28,907 nt of DNA. Source: a virus. The position numbers and the translations under genes are program-made. The notes below the pieces were generated by a model. The model did not search any database and was not told where the DNA came from. It saw only the letters and a list, made by a program, of their open reading frames with translations. Below are positions 15,701 to 23,333 of this stretch, in pieces. Positions within the stretch are counted from its first letter, which is position 1, and each line of letters opens with the position of its first letter. The stretch is taken from IMG/VR virus record IMGVR_UViG_3300042483_000955, positions 1 to 28,907 of that record. The stretch is one strand, 5' to 3'.

Positions 15701-16989
15701 TATAATTCTATTTTTAGATCGTTTGATATTAGAGTCTTGATCGGTTTTTCTTCTGTGAAAAGATTTTCAAGAACTTTTTTATTGTTTAGGTAATCTCCGA
15801 AAGTCTTAAATTCTGAAGTCTCTTTCTTTTCGGAGATCTCCTTGATTTTATCTATCAATTTGTTAAAGTCCTTTATGATCATCGGAGTAAGAACGTCGTT
15901 AGTTCTTTCAGGGTCTCTTTTCTTTCTCAAAGAATTCAACATAATTTGAAAAATCTTGCTGTTATTAACTGAACGAGATACTATCTCTCTGGTCTTTTCG
16001 TTAGGTATGAGTTCAGTATTTAAAGAATATTCAACAGCTTTTGCAAAATCACGAGTCTCAAAATCTAATCTTTGTAAATCATCCTCTTTGGCTTCCATGT
16101 AATCGTTATAGATTGAACATACTAAATTTAAGTACTTCTCGTCTGGGAATTCACCTATTGCCATTTCGGGTTTTAAGCCGTGAGTCTCCAAATATTCTAA
16201 GACATCTAAGATCAAAATTGATACAGAATCAACAGTTCCTCTTTTGCTTGATTCTTTGCTATAAAGAGAATGCATGTATGGATCTACTATTTTGGCTGTA
16301 ACTATCTTATCGCCGCCAGGCTTGACAAATTTAAAAATAATAGAGTCGATAACTGCATTTTCATCATTTGATAAAAGAGGTCGATAAAGATAATAACCCT
16401 TAGGATCGAGTATGCTAAAAAGATATTTGAAAAAAGAATCAGTTCCGAGTATTTCTTCTAACTGGTCTTTTGGTGTAGAAAGAAATTCAAGAAGTTTGGC
16501 TTTTCTTTCTTCGTCCAATTTACCTGCAAATAGCGGAGGATTTTCCTGTACGTTAAGAGTATGTGCCCACTCAGATAATACCCTCGGATCTTCTATCGTC
16601 TTAAGAGTTCTTAGTGTCTCTGGTGATTTGATTAAAATCCTGCTAAGTATGAGGCCTGAAGGAGGAACTTTGCCATATATCGAGGCCTCGCCTGGAAAAT
16701 AATCAAAGCCAAACAGCCAGTCTTCTGGCATCTTTGCTTTGGCTTCAGCCGAAAGTTCTTCAAAATGACGAATGCCCTTTTCATAAAAGAGAGCCAGTGT
16801 CCTGTCAATGAGATTGATCGGCTCTTCACTCTTCTTCAAATATAGGATAGAAGAACCTTTTTTCATTACATAAAAGTCTGAAGCATTTATCTTTTCTGAG
16901 ATAATTACGTATGAATCGAAGAGATCTTTTAAGAAGTTCTCTCCTCGCTCTCTATAAAGCTTGTCTAATTCCGGTATGCTGCTTATCAT
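15700..16989 (-). CDS. Putative ligase-fold nucleotidyltransferase
   Basis: This 429-residue protein has SEKINASDFYV near its N-terminus (K33), resembling motif I (K-x-D/N-G/A) of covalent nucleotidyltransferases such as RNA/DNA ligases. ILYLKK then occupies a motif Ia-like position, and WLFGFDYFPG (91-100) a motif III-like position. Residues 100-429 are mostly helical and unassigned. If correct, K33 would be adenylated and the enzyme would join or cap nucleic acid ends, as phage ligases do. Motifs IV and V are not obvious, so this is tentative. The stop overlaps by one base with the start of the downstream polyprotein gene (shared A in TAATG), and the start follows an A/T-rich GAATAAATAAGAAAT tract. 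Confidence 0.4.
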   Translation of the reverse strand: MISSIPELDKLYRERGENFLKDLFDSYVIISEKINASDFYVMKKGSSILYLKKSEEPINLIDRTLALFYEKGIRHFEELSAEAKAKMPEDWLFGFDYFPGEASIYGKVPPSGLILSRILIKSPETLRTLKTIEDPRVLSEWAHTLNVQENPPLFAGKLDEERKAKLLEFLSTPKDQLEEILGTDSFFKYLFSILDPKGYYLYRPLLSNDENAVIDSIIFKFVKPGGDKIVTAKIVDPYMHSLYSKESSKRGTVDSVSILILDVLEYLETHGLKPEMAIGEFPDEKYLNLVCSIYNDYMEAKEDDLQRLDFETRDFAKAVEYSLNTELIPNEKTREIVSRSVNNSKIFQIMLNSLRKKRDPERTNDVLTPMIIKDFNKLIDKIKEISEKKETSEFKTFGDYLNNKKVLENLFTEEKPIKTLISNDLKIEL

Positions 16990-16994
16990 ATTTC

Positions 16995-17375
16995 TTATTT
17001 ATTCAAGAGCGCAAGGTAATTGATTAGTTCTTTATCAGTCGGTATTACGCTGAAGTTGTTTTTCTGAAAAATCTCCCAAGAGTCTTGTGCATATTTGCCA
17101 ATTCCGTGTAATTCTATAGGCTCCTTCCAATTTCTACGAGTCCAATCTTGGCTAAATTTTATCAGGGTCTTGGCTCTTCTATTATAGAGCCCTAGTGATT
17201 TTATAACTGCTGCAAGGTTAGAAGGATCTGCCGATCCCATCTCAGTGGCTGTAGGCCATATTGAGAAAAGTTCTTCTCTTACTTTATCAACCTGAGTTCT
17301 GGTAGTTTGGTTCAACAATATGCAACCGACTAACATTTTCCAGGGATCATGTTTGTATATCTCTTGTAGCATCAT
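16995..17375 (-). CDS. MBD4-like HhH-GPD mismatch DNA glycosylase
   Basis: The protein resembles the glycosylase domain of vertebrate MBD4, which removes T or U opposite G. Shared strings include DPWK, then LLNQT (MBD4 FLNRT), SLGLYNRRAKTLIKFS (MBD4 PLGLYDLRAKTIVKFS) and PIELHGIGKYAQDS (MBD4 PIELHGIGKYGNDS, the helix-hairpin-helix). The catalytic Asp in VIPTDKELINY aligns with MBD4 D560 in VHPEDHKLNKY. There is no C-terminal Fe-S cluster, as in MBD4. The frame is open from an ATG at 17423, but I prefer the ATGATG at 17375, giving 126 residues that begin MMLQEIYKHDPWK; this avoids overlap with the oxygenase gene and drops a hydrophobic non-family N-terminus. It could repair deaminated or modified bases in phage DNA or attack host DNA. 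Confidence 0.8.
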   Translation of the reverse strand: MMLQEIYKHDPWKMLVGCILLNQTTRTQVDKVREELFSIWPTATEMGSADPSNLAAVIKSLGLYNRRAKTLIKFSQDWTRRNWKEPIELHGIGKYAQDSWEIFQKNNFSVIPTDKELINYLALLNK

Positions 17376-17410
17376 AGTAAAAGATAGAAAAAAGAGACGA
17401 GACGAGAAAG

Positions 17411-18118
17411 CTATTTGAACCAACCTGTAAAGGAGAGTCTTTTAGCTTGTGAAGTAGTCACATGAGAAACGAAATGGTCGGCACCTGCGGTCGTAGAAAG
17501 ATCGAAAAGAACGAGAGCATTGTATCTCGGTGAGATCACCTTCTCAACATAATTAGGATCACCTTGTCTCAAAAAGTGTAGCATACCTCCCCATTCAGGG
17601 CGCCAGGCCCTACTAATGTTGTACACAAAACCTATTTGTCCGTTGTCACCATCGCTATGCATTGAAAGAAAATCGCCTTCTTTATACCATGATGCAAAGA
17701 GCTCATTGCTCTGAGTTACGGATATGTCTGTGATGGAAGTTATGAAATTGTGCACTTCAGAAGTGCTTAGATATTTTCTCAATTGGCATTCTACACAATT
17801 GCAATCTGGAACATGATCATCCAGAGTTCTTCTAAAAATATAAGAAAATTGAGTTTTGGCAAAAGCTTCTCTAGCAGCTCTTTCCTTCTGATCAATGTTT
17901 TCTGCATTTTCATCGTTATAATAGCAGTTGTCCATTCTGTTTTCTCCATTAGGAGTTGGACGAGTACTAACTGACCACCACCATTGTGGCATCTCGTGAT
18001 CAAAATGATTAAATATTCGATCAGCATGCTCTCTTTGTAAAAAATTATCTACTATGACGAAACCGTCTTTTAGAAATTCGTACTTGAGTTTTCTCTTATT
18101 AAGATCAGTATTTAGCAT
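17411..18118 (-). CDS. 2OG-Fe(II) dioxygenase (prolyl-hydroxylase-like)
   Basis: This 235-residue enzyme has the double-stranded beta-helix signature: HSD (H154 and D156) for iron, a distal histidine in DHFVSHV (H215), and R227 in KRLSFTGWF for 2-oxoglutarate, like the prolyl 4-hydroxylase superfamily (H-x-V...R-x-S...GWF). A Cys-rich stretch CNCVEC (106-111) in the middle could bind metal or be structural. Such enzymes hydroxylate proteins or nucleic-acid bases; substrate cannot be told here. It lies directly upstream of the MBD4-like glycosylase and just after a terminator. It is common for marine T4-like phages to carry P4H-like oxygenases of unknown role. Confidence 0.85.
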   Translation of the reverse strand: MLNTDLNKRKLKYEFLKDGFVIVDNFLQREHADRIFNHFDHEMPQWWWSVSTRPTPNGENRMDNCYYNDENAENIDQKERAAREAFAKTQFSYIFRRTLDDHVPDCNCVECQLRKYLSTSEVHNFITSITDISVTQSNELFASWYKEGDFLSMHSDGDNGQIGFVYNISRAWRPEWGGMLHFLRQGDPNYVEKVISPRYNALVLFDLSTTAGADHFVSHVTTSQAKRLSFTGWFK

Positions 18119-18150
18119 ATAAAAAGGGAGAAGCTTTGGCCTCTCCCTTT
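18119..18150 (-). terminator. Terminator after the acidic protein gene
   Basis: On the minus strand AAAGGGAGA pairs with TCTCCCTTT (9 bp, 10-base loop) and is followed by TTAT, giving a five-T tail. It lies between the acidic protein stop (18190) and the oxygenase start (18118), which it almost touches. Confidence 0.75.
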
Positions 18151-18189
18151 ATAGTTAAGTATACGTTAAAAGTTTCAATGTAGAGTATG

Positions 18190-18879
18190 TTAAGACATCT
18201 TTTTAACGAAAGAATCGAAATCCATTACAACCTTTTCAGGTTTTCCAGCTTCTACTTTTTCTTTTTCGATCTCTTTAGCAGTGTCTTCATCTGGAGCCAT
18301 TTCAGCAGCTTTACCAGCTTCTGGATCTTCTTCAACTTCAGCAGCTGCTTCAACTTCTTCAGGTTGTTTTTCAACATCGCCTTCAGCAGGTTCTGGCTCA
18401 CTTTGAGCTACTTTTTCCTTTTCAATGTCTTCAGCTGTGTCTTCTTCAACCTCTTCTTTAGGTTCTTTATCTTCTTCATCTTCAGCCGGAACTTCTTCCT
18501 CAGATTCTAAAGAAGCAACGTTGTTGATTATTTCTTCTTCGTCCTTGTCTTCTTCGCCTTCGCCATGACCGTTTCCACCGTCGCCTTCACCTTCGTCTTC
18601 ATCTTCATCTTCTTTAACAGGTGCTTCGCCGTCTTCTTTTTTAACAAGTTCTTCACCTTTAGCTGTAGGGCCTTCGCCTGCTGTATAATGATCGCCTATT
18701 TCATTAAAGAATTCTTTCTTCTTGTCGTCATCTAATTCAGCTGGAGAGCTAACGTCATATTTCTTTAATAGTGACGCGAATACTTCTCCGTATTCTTTTT
18801 GCAGATCAGCTTCTTTTACTGCTTGAGCTGTTTCGTTTTTCTTCGACTGAAAGTCTGAGAATTTTTGAATTGGTTGCAT
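18190..18879 (-). CDS. Highly acidic protein, putative prohead core/internal component
   Basis: This 229-residue protein is dominated by Glu/Asp runs from about residue 75 to 205, broken by Pro/Ala/Lys. The N-terminus MQPIQKFSDFQ is a loose match to the leader family (M-x4-F-x2-F). Residues 45-61 (SPAELDDDKKKEFFNEI) form a more ordered helix like those in small phage head proteins. An 11-residue element, DTA-(E/K)-(D/E)-IEKEKV, occurs twice (147-157 and 199-209). Extreme acidity recalls the T4 core protein gp67, but this is analogy only; no sequence homology is claimed. The gene has its own AATATATAGA motif upstream and its own terminator downstream, so it is a single-gene transcription unit, which fits high-level late expression. 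Confidence 0.5.
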   Translation of the reverse strand: MQPIQKFSDFQSKKNETAQAVKEADLQKEYGEVFASLLKKYDVSSPAELDDDKKKEFFNEIGDHYTAGEGPTAKGEELVKKEDGEAPVKEDEDEDEGEGDGGNGHGEGEEDKDEEEIINNVASLESEEEVPAEDEEDKEPKEEVEEDTAEDIEKEKVAQSEPEPAEGDVEKQPEEVEAAAEVEEDPEAGKAAEMAPDEDTAKEIEKEKVEAGKPEKVVMDFDSFVKKMS

Positions 18880-18908
18880 ATTTCTTTTTTTAGTTTATGT
18901 CAATTTGA

Positions 18909-18918
18909 TCTATATATT
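18909..18918 (-). promoter_or_regulatory. AATATATAGA promoter-like motif upstream of the acidic protein gene
   Basis: An exact copy of the recurrent motif lies 29 bases upstream of the acidic protein ATG, in the 42-base gap after uvsW. With the terminator at 18119-18150 it frames a monocistronic unit. Confidence 0.55.
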
Positions 18919-18921
18919 CCC

Positions 18922-20430
18922 TTAAAACTTCACATTTTTAATAGTATATGGGAATTTCTGTTCTGTGTATATTTCTCTTCGTACTTCAGCATGTCGATAC
19001 AAATAATTTTTATAAACCTTGCCATCACCAGTATATCTCATGTCGTCCACAAAATCTACAATATTTAACATGTTTTTGCTTTCGTGCATTCTTAATCCTC
19101 GTCCTATAGACTGACGAATGATTACCTCAGATTTAAAGCTTTCAGTAAGAAAAATATTGTGGATTCTCTTTACACTGATTCCTGTAGAAAAAGTACCGTA
19201 GCTGGCTACGAGTATCACGTTATCGTTGTTTTCCATTTTCTTTTTATAGATTTCTCGAAAGTCTTTGTCTGTTCCACCATCTACATAATATACTTCCTTT
19301 CCAGGTATTTGTCTTAACGCATTATAGAGAGCTTCGCCTTGCTCTATTCGATAGAAAAGAACAAGACTATTATGACTTGTCTTTCCAATGATATCAACTA
19401 TGAATTTCTTTCTTCTATCAGAAGAAATGATGAAATTTTGTTCAAGATTAAATAAGTTTTTGCGATCTTCTGGCGTCCTAGAAAGAAAATAAAAGCTCTC
19501 TTTCTGTTCTTCCGTTGCATAATCCATCTCTAATATGAGAACTTTACAAGGTGATACGTGGCCTTGTTCTTGTAAGAATGATGCGCTTACATTCGTAATA
19601 AGAGGACCTGTACAGGCCATAAGTGTCAGACGATCAATAGTGCCTTTTTTAGGAATAGTACCGGAAAGACCGAAACGATAATCACAATGCCAGCAAAGAT
19701 CCATTATAGTTCTAATAGAATTAGATTTTGCTTTGTGGGTTTCATCAACCATAACAACATCGAATTCTTCGTAATATTCTGGTGCTTTTTTTACCAGTGA
19801 TTGATAAGTACCTACTACAATATTGGAGCTCTTTTTGATCTTTGCTCCTGAGTATATTTGTTGAATTTTAAGAGGAATTCGATCTTTGAGATTGTACTCA
19901 TCAAAGTCTTCCGTTGCTTGAAGAACTAGGGATACGTTTGGAACGATAAAGAGAATTCTCTTCATCTTTTTTACCTCTATGAGATAGGCTATCACCATAA
20001 AGCTGATGAGAGTTTTACCTGCAGAAGTTGCCAATTCGGCTAAGCATCTTCGATATTTAAGAATTCTAAAAGCTGCCTGTATTTGATAATCACGAGGTTG
20101 AAATTTTGGATGCTTAGCAAAAAAATCAGTAGCCCATTTGGTGAATTCTTCTTCTTTTATGTCTTCATCAAAAATCTTTTTAATGCCAGACATTTTTACT
20201 TCAAAGCTATAATCTTGGCCGATATCCAGCACTTCTTTCCAAAGTCCTGAAGGAATCTTATTTCCTTTAATGTATGAGATGTATCCGTCCCATAAACGTT
20301 TTTTGACGAGTGGATGAAATCTCCAGCCTTCTATTCTCTTTGTAAGAGAAAGCTTAAGTTGGTCATATTCGATTTCAGTGCATTCGTCTATGATTAAAAA
20401 CTTTCTATCTTCGGATAGTCTTAGTTCCAT
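18922..20430 (-). CDS. uvsW: UvsW-like superfamily 2 helicase
   Basis: At 502 residues this matches T4 UvsW (about 500) in length and domain layout. An N-terminal small domain (1-110) is followed by the Q-motif-like PRDYQIQAA, motif I ATSAGKT (134-140), motif II VDETH (228-232), motif III GLSGT, and motif VI QSIGRGLRMHES near the C-terminus. UvsW unwinds R-loops and drives branch migration and fork regression, switching T4 from origin-dependent to recombination-dependent replication. It lies 15 bases downstream of the UvsY-like gene, echoing the T4 uvsW-uvsY neighbourhood. The start has an A-rich purine tract (AAAAAAGAAAAAGAAAA) upstream. Confidence 0.92.
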   Translation of the reverse strand: MELRLSEDRKFLIIDECTEIEYDQLKLSLTKRIEGWRFHPLVKKRLWDGYISYIKGNKIPSGLWKEVLDIGQDYSFEVKMSGIKKIFDEDIKEEEFTKWATDFFAKHPKFQPRDYQIQAAFRILKYRRCLAELATSAGKTLISFMVIAYLIEVKKMKRILFIVPNVSLVLQATEDFDEYNLKDRIPLKIQQIYSGAKIKKSSNIVVGTYQSLVKKAPEYYEEFDVVMVDETHKAKSNSIRTIMDLCWHCDYRFGLSGTIPKKGTIDRLTLMACTGPLITNVSASFLQEQGHVSPCKVLILEMDYATEEQKESFYFLSRTPEDRKNLFNLEQNFIISSDRRKKFIVDIIGKTSHNSLVLFYRIEQGEALYNALRQIPGKEVYYVDGGTDKDFREIYKKKMENNDNVILVASYGTFSTGISVKRIHNIFLTESFKSEVIIRQSIGRGLRMHESKNMLNIVDFVDDMRYTGDGKVYKNYLYRHAEVRREIYTEQKFPYTIKNVKF

Positions 20431-20445
20431 TTTTCTTTTTCTTTT

Positions 20446-20895
20446 TTAGAAATCATCCTCTGCCAATCTTATTCTGTTTCTGATTGCAAACGCTGAATTA
20501 TCCAGCGTTCTGATACATTCCCGATAAAAGTCGAGGTGTGATTCGAGAAAAGAAATTTGAGTCTGCATAGGGATAAGATCAGCTTTTACAAACCTATCTT
20601 TTTCTCCTCCATTGAGTTTCAAATTTCCTGTGGTGCTATATTCTATGTATTTCTCTTTGTATTTGATCTCGTAAGCTCCTTTTTTCCTATAGATCAAAGC
20701 TTGAATTTCTGTTATGTGATCGACCAACATGTGACGATATGATAACATATTCACTTGAGAATCTGCCAATTGATCTACAGCCTTTAAGCATTTGACAAGT
20801 TCTAATATTCTACCTGACCATTTTTCTCGGTCAGCTATGAGCTTTTCATCAAGTTCTTGGGTTTTTTCTGATATTGTTTTTGTAGTTTCGCTCAT
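20446..20895 (-). CDS. uvsY: UvsY-like recombination mediator
   Basis: This 149-residue helical protein is assigned mainly by size, position and a weak pattern. T4 UvsY is 137 residues and adjoins uvsW. Both have a KW start, a helix leading to KKxAY-K..Y, an EK...K.D segment, and a closing helix with SAFAIRNRIR here against SRGFAIKHIQ in T4. UvsY helps UvsX load onto gp32-covered DNA, and both partners are encoded in this window. Its ATG shares a base with the upstream stop (TAATG), suggesting coupling. Profile comparison would settle the assignment. Confidence 0.6.
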   Translation of the reverse strand: MSETTKTISEKTQELDEKLIADREKWSGRILELVKCLKAVDQLADSQVNMLSYRHMLVDHITEIQALIYRKKGAYEIKYKEKYIEYSTTGNLKLNGGEKDRFVKADLIPMQTQISFLESHLDFYRECIRTLDNSAFAIRNRIRLAEDDF

Positions 20896-21131
20896 TAAAA
20901 TATGTTATCGTTGTCCTTGCCCTTTTGGTGTATTCTAATTATTTTTTTCTTTGTTTCTTTTTTCTTAGCTTCTCCCATTTTAATTTCTTTGCCATCATAT
21001 TCAGTAGAAATACCGAGCCTCAAGAGCATCTTGTATCTCTTTTTACTTTTTTCGTCATCTTCAAAAAATTTATCGAGTTCGTCCATTACGTCAATTTCTT
21101 TAAACATATATGATGTCTCTAGGATTGTCAC
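20895..21131 (-). CDS. Small charged protein between primase and uvsY
   Basis: I do not recognise this protein of up to 78 residues. It has a helical acidic first half (MDELDKFFEDDEKSKK) and a lysine-rich second half (EAKKKETKKKIIRIH). The longest frame overlaps the primase gene by 32 bases. Starts at 21107 (MFKEID) or 21086 (MDELDK, free of overlap and preceded by AAAGAAATTGACGTA) are more likely. The stop shares a base with the uvsY-like start, so it is part of the same operon. Confidence 0.5.
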   Translation of the reverse strand: MTILETSYMFKEIDVMDELDKFFEDDEKSKKRYKMLLRLGISTEYDGKEIKMGEAKKKETKKKIIRIHQKGKDNDNIF

Positions 21132-22161
21132 TAAAATATAAATTTATACTGTTGATTATGTTTATGTTTCTATCTTTGTATGCGATTTTAACTAGATCGT
21201 TGAGATCTTTTATTTTGTGTCGAGTTAACCTATTATCAGCTATGTATTTTTTCCATAAAAATCCACGTTTACCAATCTTCATTTTCTCCATGATTTTTTT
21301 CTTTCCTTCATAATCATTATCGAAAAAATATCTTACTGAATCAAGTTCATCAAAATCTTCTACGTTCTTTTTTACGCCAGTAAGTCCTATAGAATTCTGC
21401 ATGAACATTGCATCTATAGGTCCTTCAAATACGGTAAAGTCTCTTGAAAAATCGAGGTGTAGTATACCAAAAAGCATAGAAATCTTATTAAGAGAATCTA
21501 ATTTTTCAGGAGATACATCAAGAGTTTTATTCAATCTGCTATACATTCTTTCGATGTTATAACTTAGATATTTTGCACTGCTTTCTCCTAAGTTACGAAC
21601 CTGGTATCCTATTACTCGTTCACCAGAAGTGTCCAAATTAAAAACATATAACATGTTTTTTCTAGGATCAAAACCGAATCTTTCAATGTTACCTGTAAGC
21701 AATCTGCTTCTCAGATAAGCATGAGCTCTTTTAGTTCTTTCATTGATAGGATAGACATTAAGAGCATGAAATATTTCACTCTTAGGTATTGAGAGATTGT
21801 CAATTTGTAGAAAAAGATCGAATTTAACAGAGTTTGATACTTCATATTTCTTTCTTTCTCTAACGAGTTTTACCAGTTCTACTCTCATATCACCTTCGAA
21901 ACCTTCTTCAAAATCTCGTAAGAATGAATCAGCGTCTCTATGCTTTCCGCAATTAAAACAGTGGAAAGAGAGGCTTTCCCAATAGAGATTGCCTCTCTTT
22001 TTCCTGTCATCATCTGTTGAATCTCCGCAATAAGGACATGCAAAATTTAACCTCTGATGCATCTGTTTCAATCTCGCCTTTTCAGACGATTTGTGACTTC
22101 TCTGAAGGATAGACTGTACTCTTTCTGCAATCTCTGACTTTATATTGTCAGCTAGTTGCAT
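21100..22161 (-). CDS. 61: gp61-like DNA primase
   Basis: This 353-residue protein (T4 gp61 is 342) has an N-terminal zinc ribbon with C42 and C45 in CPYCGDS and C68 and C71 in HCFNCGKH, closely like T4 CPVCGDS...HCYNCNYH. The catalytic TOPRIM-like region contains VFEGPIDAMFM (T4 VLEGPIDSLFI), then the acidic FFDNDYEG and the WKKYIADNR/KDLNDLV segments. It makes RNA primers for lagging-strand synthesis in a primosome with the gp41 helicase. The stop of gene 32 is one base upstream of its start, giving an SSB-primase operon. Confidence 0.93.
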   Translation of the reverse strand: MQLADNIKSEIAERVQSILQRSHKSSEKARLKQMHQRLNFACPYCGDSTDDDRKKRGNLYWESLSFHCFNCGKHRDADSFLRDFEEGFEGDMRVELVKLVRERKKYEVSNSVKFDLFLQIDNLSIPKSEIFHALNVYPINERTKRAHAYLRSRLLTGNIERFGFDPRKNMLYVFNLDTSGERVIGYQVRNLGESSAKYLSYNIERMYSRLNKTLDVSPEKLDSLNKISMLFGILHLDFSRDFTVFEGPIDAMFMQNSIGLTGVKKNVEDFDELDSVRYFFDNDYEGKKKIMEKMKIGKRGFLWKKYIADNRLTRHKIKDLNDLVKIAYKDRNINIINSINLYFSDNPRDIIYV

Positions 22162-22162
22162 A

Positions 22163-23101
22163 TTAGATGTCTAGACCGTTTAAGAAATCATTTAGATCAT
22201 CTCCATCATCTGCTGATGCTGAAGATTCTTCAACTGCAGGTTTTGGAGATTCTTTTTTTGGTGCAGGTTTTGCATCATCAAAGTTAAGATCGTCGAAGCC
22301 TGAATAGCTTTCTTCTTTCTTGCCACCTCTACTAACATTACCAATTGCCGATCCAGGAGAACGGTAATTGTCGAGAATTCTTTCTACAGAAGATCTAGTA
22401 GAATCATCCCAAGGCTTGAAATCGAAAGAATCAAGTTCAGGCACATCTGTTAGATATTCCATGATCTTTTTTCTGTCTTCTCCGCCGTTGGTCATGAATG
22501 AACCATCGATGTTAATAGCTGTTTTCTTACCTTGGAATTTAGAAGCAGTAAAGCTGTTGTAGCCTGCACTCTTCGTAACCTTAAGTTCAAAGTTTTTGCC
22601 TTCGAAAAGATCAAATACTTGACAAGGTTCGTCGAATTGAGGGTTTAACTCTTCGTCGATCTTCTGTTTGATCTGGTAGCCGTACTTGAATACTTTTACC
22701 TGACCTTCCATGTCAGAATTTTGTGAGTCTTTGACAATTTGAACTAGAGAATAGTAAATTTCTCTTCTCTTAAGTTTTTCTGCCATTTTCTTATCGACCG
22801 CAGAGTCACTGTTTCTTAACTTGAAGAAAAGATCCTGTACTGGACATTTCTCACCGATAGTCGATGGAGAGTCGTAATACGATCCCTTGCCTTCAGAGTC
22901 CTCTAACCAGTAGACGAACTTGCGAACGATAGATTTTTGTGGATTTTTCGGATTCGGTACGAATCTTACTAATGAAGTGTAGACCCCGTCTTTACCCTGG
23001 TCTGCTGTGGGTTTGTAAAGATCACTGCCTTTGCTTTCTGATCTTTTGTAGCTGTCGATATCATCGACGCTGAGGTTGAAGATGTCAAATTCTTTTGCCA
23101 T
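22163..23101 (-). CDS. 32: gp32-like single-stranded DNA-binding protein
   Basis: This 312-residue protein has the T4 gp32 layout: a basic N-terminal region, an OB-fold core including VRFVPNPKNP, EGQVKVFKYGYQI (T4 ENEGKVFKYRFG) and FEGKNFELKVTKSAGYNSF (T4 WEGANFVLKVKQVSGFSNY), then a Ser/Lys linker and an acidic C-tail (DDGDDLNDFLNGLDI). It coats ssDNA and recruits replication and recombination partners. Unlike T4 gp32, the zinc ligands (His, Cys, Cys, Cys) are mostly gone; only one Cys remains in GEKCPVQDLF. The start at 23101 is preceded by a structured leader with a hairpin and TTAAA elements. Translation is probably autoregulated, by analogy with T4. Confidence 0.92.
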   Translation of the reverse strand: MAKEFDIFNLSVDDIDSYKRSESKGSDLYKPTADQGKDGVYTSLVRFVPNPKNPQKSIVRKFVYWLEDSEGKGSYYDSPSTIGEKCPVQDLFFKLRNSDSAVDKKMAEKLKRREIYYSLVQIVKDSQNSDMEGQVKVFKYGYQIKQKIDEELNPQFDEPCQVFDLFEGKNFELKVTKSAGYNSFTASKFQGKKTAINIDGSFMTNGGEDRKKIMEYLTDVPELDSFDFKPWDDSTRSSVERILDNYRSPGSAIGNVSRGGKKEESYSGFDDLNFDDAKPAPKKESPKPAVEESSASADDGDDLNDFLNGLDI

Positions 23102-23240
23102 TTTAATTGCCTTTTAGTTTTTAAATTGTTTTCATAAGCATTAAAAATGCTTTCGCCTGATATCTCATTGGTTTTTCCCGGGGTTGCCATTTGATGCCAG
23201 TTGATTGCCATTTTAATTACTTACTTAGTCTATATATTGC
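23102..23240 (-). promoter_or_regulatory. Gene 32 leader: hairpin, TTAAA elements and decoy start
   Basis: Between the promoter-like motif and the SSB start lies a perfect 7-bp hairpin, AAGCATT/AATGCTT with a TTT loop (23136-23152). An unstructured A-rich tract with TTTAAAAA and AATTAAAATGG follows. T4 gp32 represses its own mRNA by nucleating on a leader structure and spreading over UUAAA repeats, so the layout is suggestive. The 14-base string AATTAAAATGGCAA occurs twice, at the SSB start and at an upstream ATG (23211) that opens an 80-codon frame running out of frame into the SSB gene. Confidence 0.45.
23229..23238 (-). promoter_or_regulatory. AATATATAGA promoter-like motif upstream of gene 32
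   Basis: An exact copy of the recurrent motif lies 17 bases upstream of the upstream ATG at 23211 and about 127 bases upstream of the SSB start. A transcript from here would include the whole gene 32 leader. Confidence 0.5.
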
Positions 23241-23333
23241 GAGTTACCCTATAAGTTTCAAATTTGTCAGTAAAATTTTTAATTTTTTTCTGTGAAAAAA
23301 TAATTTTAAAAAAATGTTAGATTTTTGAAACAA

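Noticed and set aside
16995-17423. Longer start (17423) for the MBD4-like glycosylase
   Set aside because: It overlaps the oxygenase gene and adds a hydrophobic N-terminus unlike the family; ATGATG at 17375 fits better.
18187-18510. 107-codon plus-strand frame, Phe-rich
   Set aside because: It is the antisense shadow of the acidic protein; Phe runs arise from the complement of GAA codons.
22969-23211. 80-codon minus-strand frame starting upstream of gene 32
   Set aside because: Most of it runs out of frame through the N-terminal coding region of the SSB and its sequence looks non-protein-like; kept only as a possible decoy start in the leader finding.
23255-23331. 8-bp inverted repeat GTTTCAAA/TTTGAAAC with 61-base spacing
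   Set aside because: It is short and in very AT-rich sequence, where such repeats are expected by chance; no origin features such as iterons were seen.
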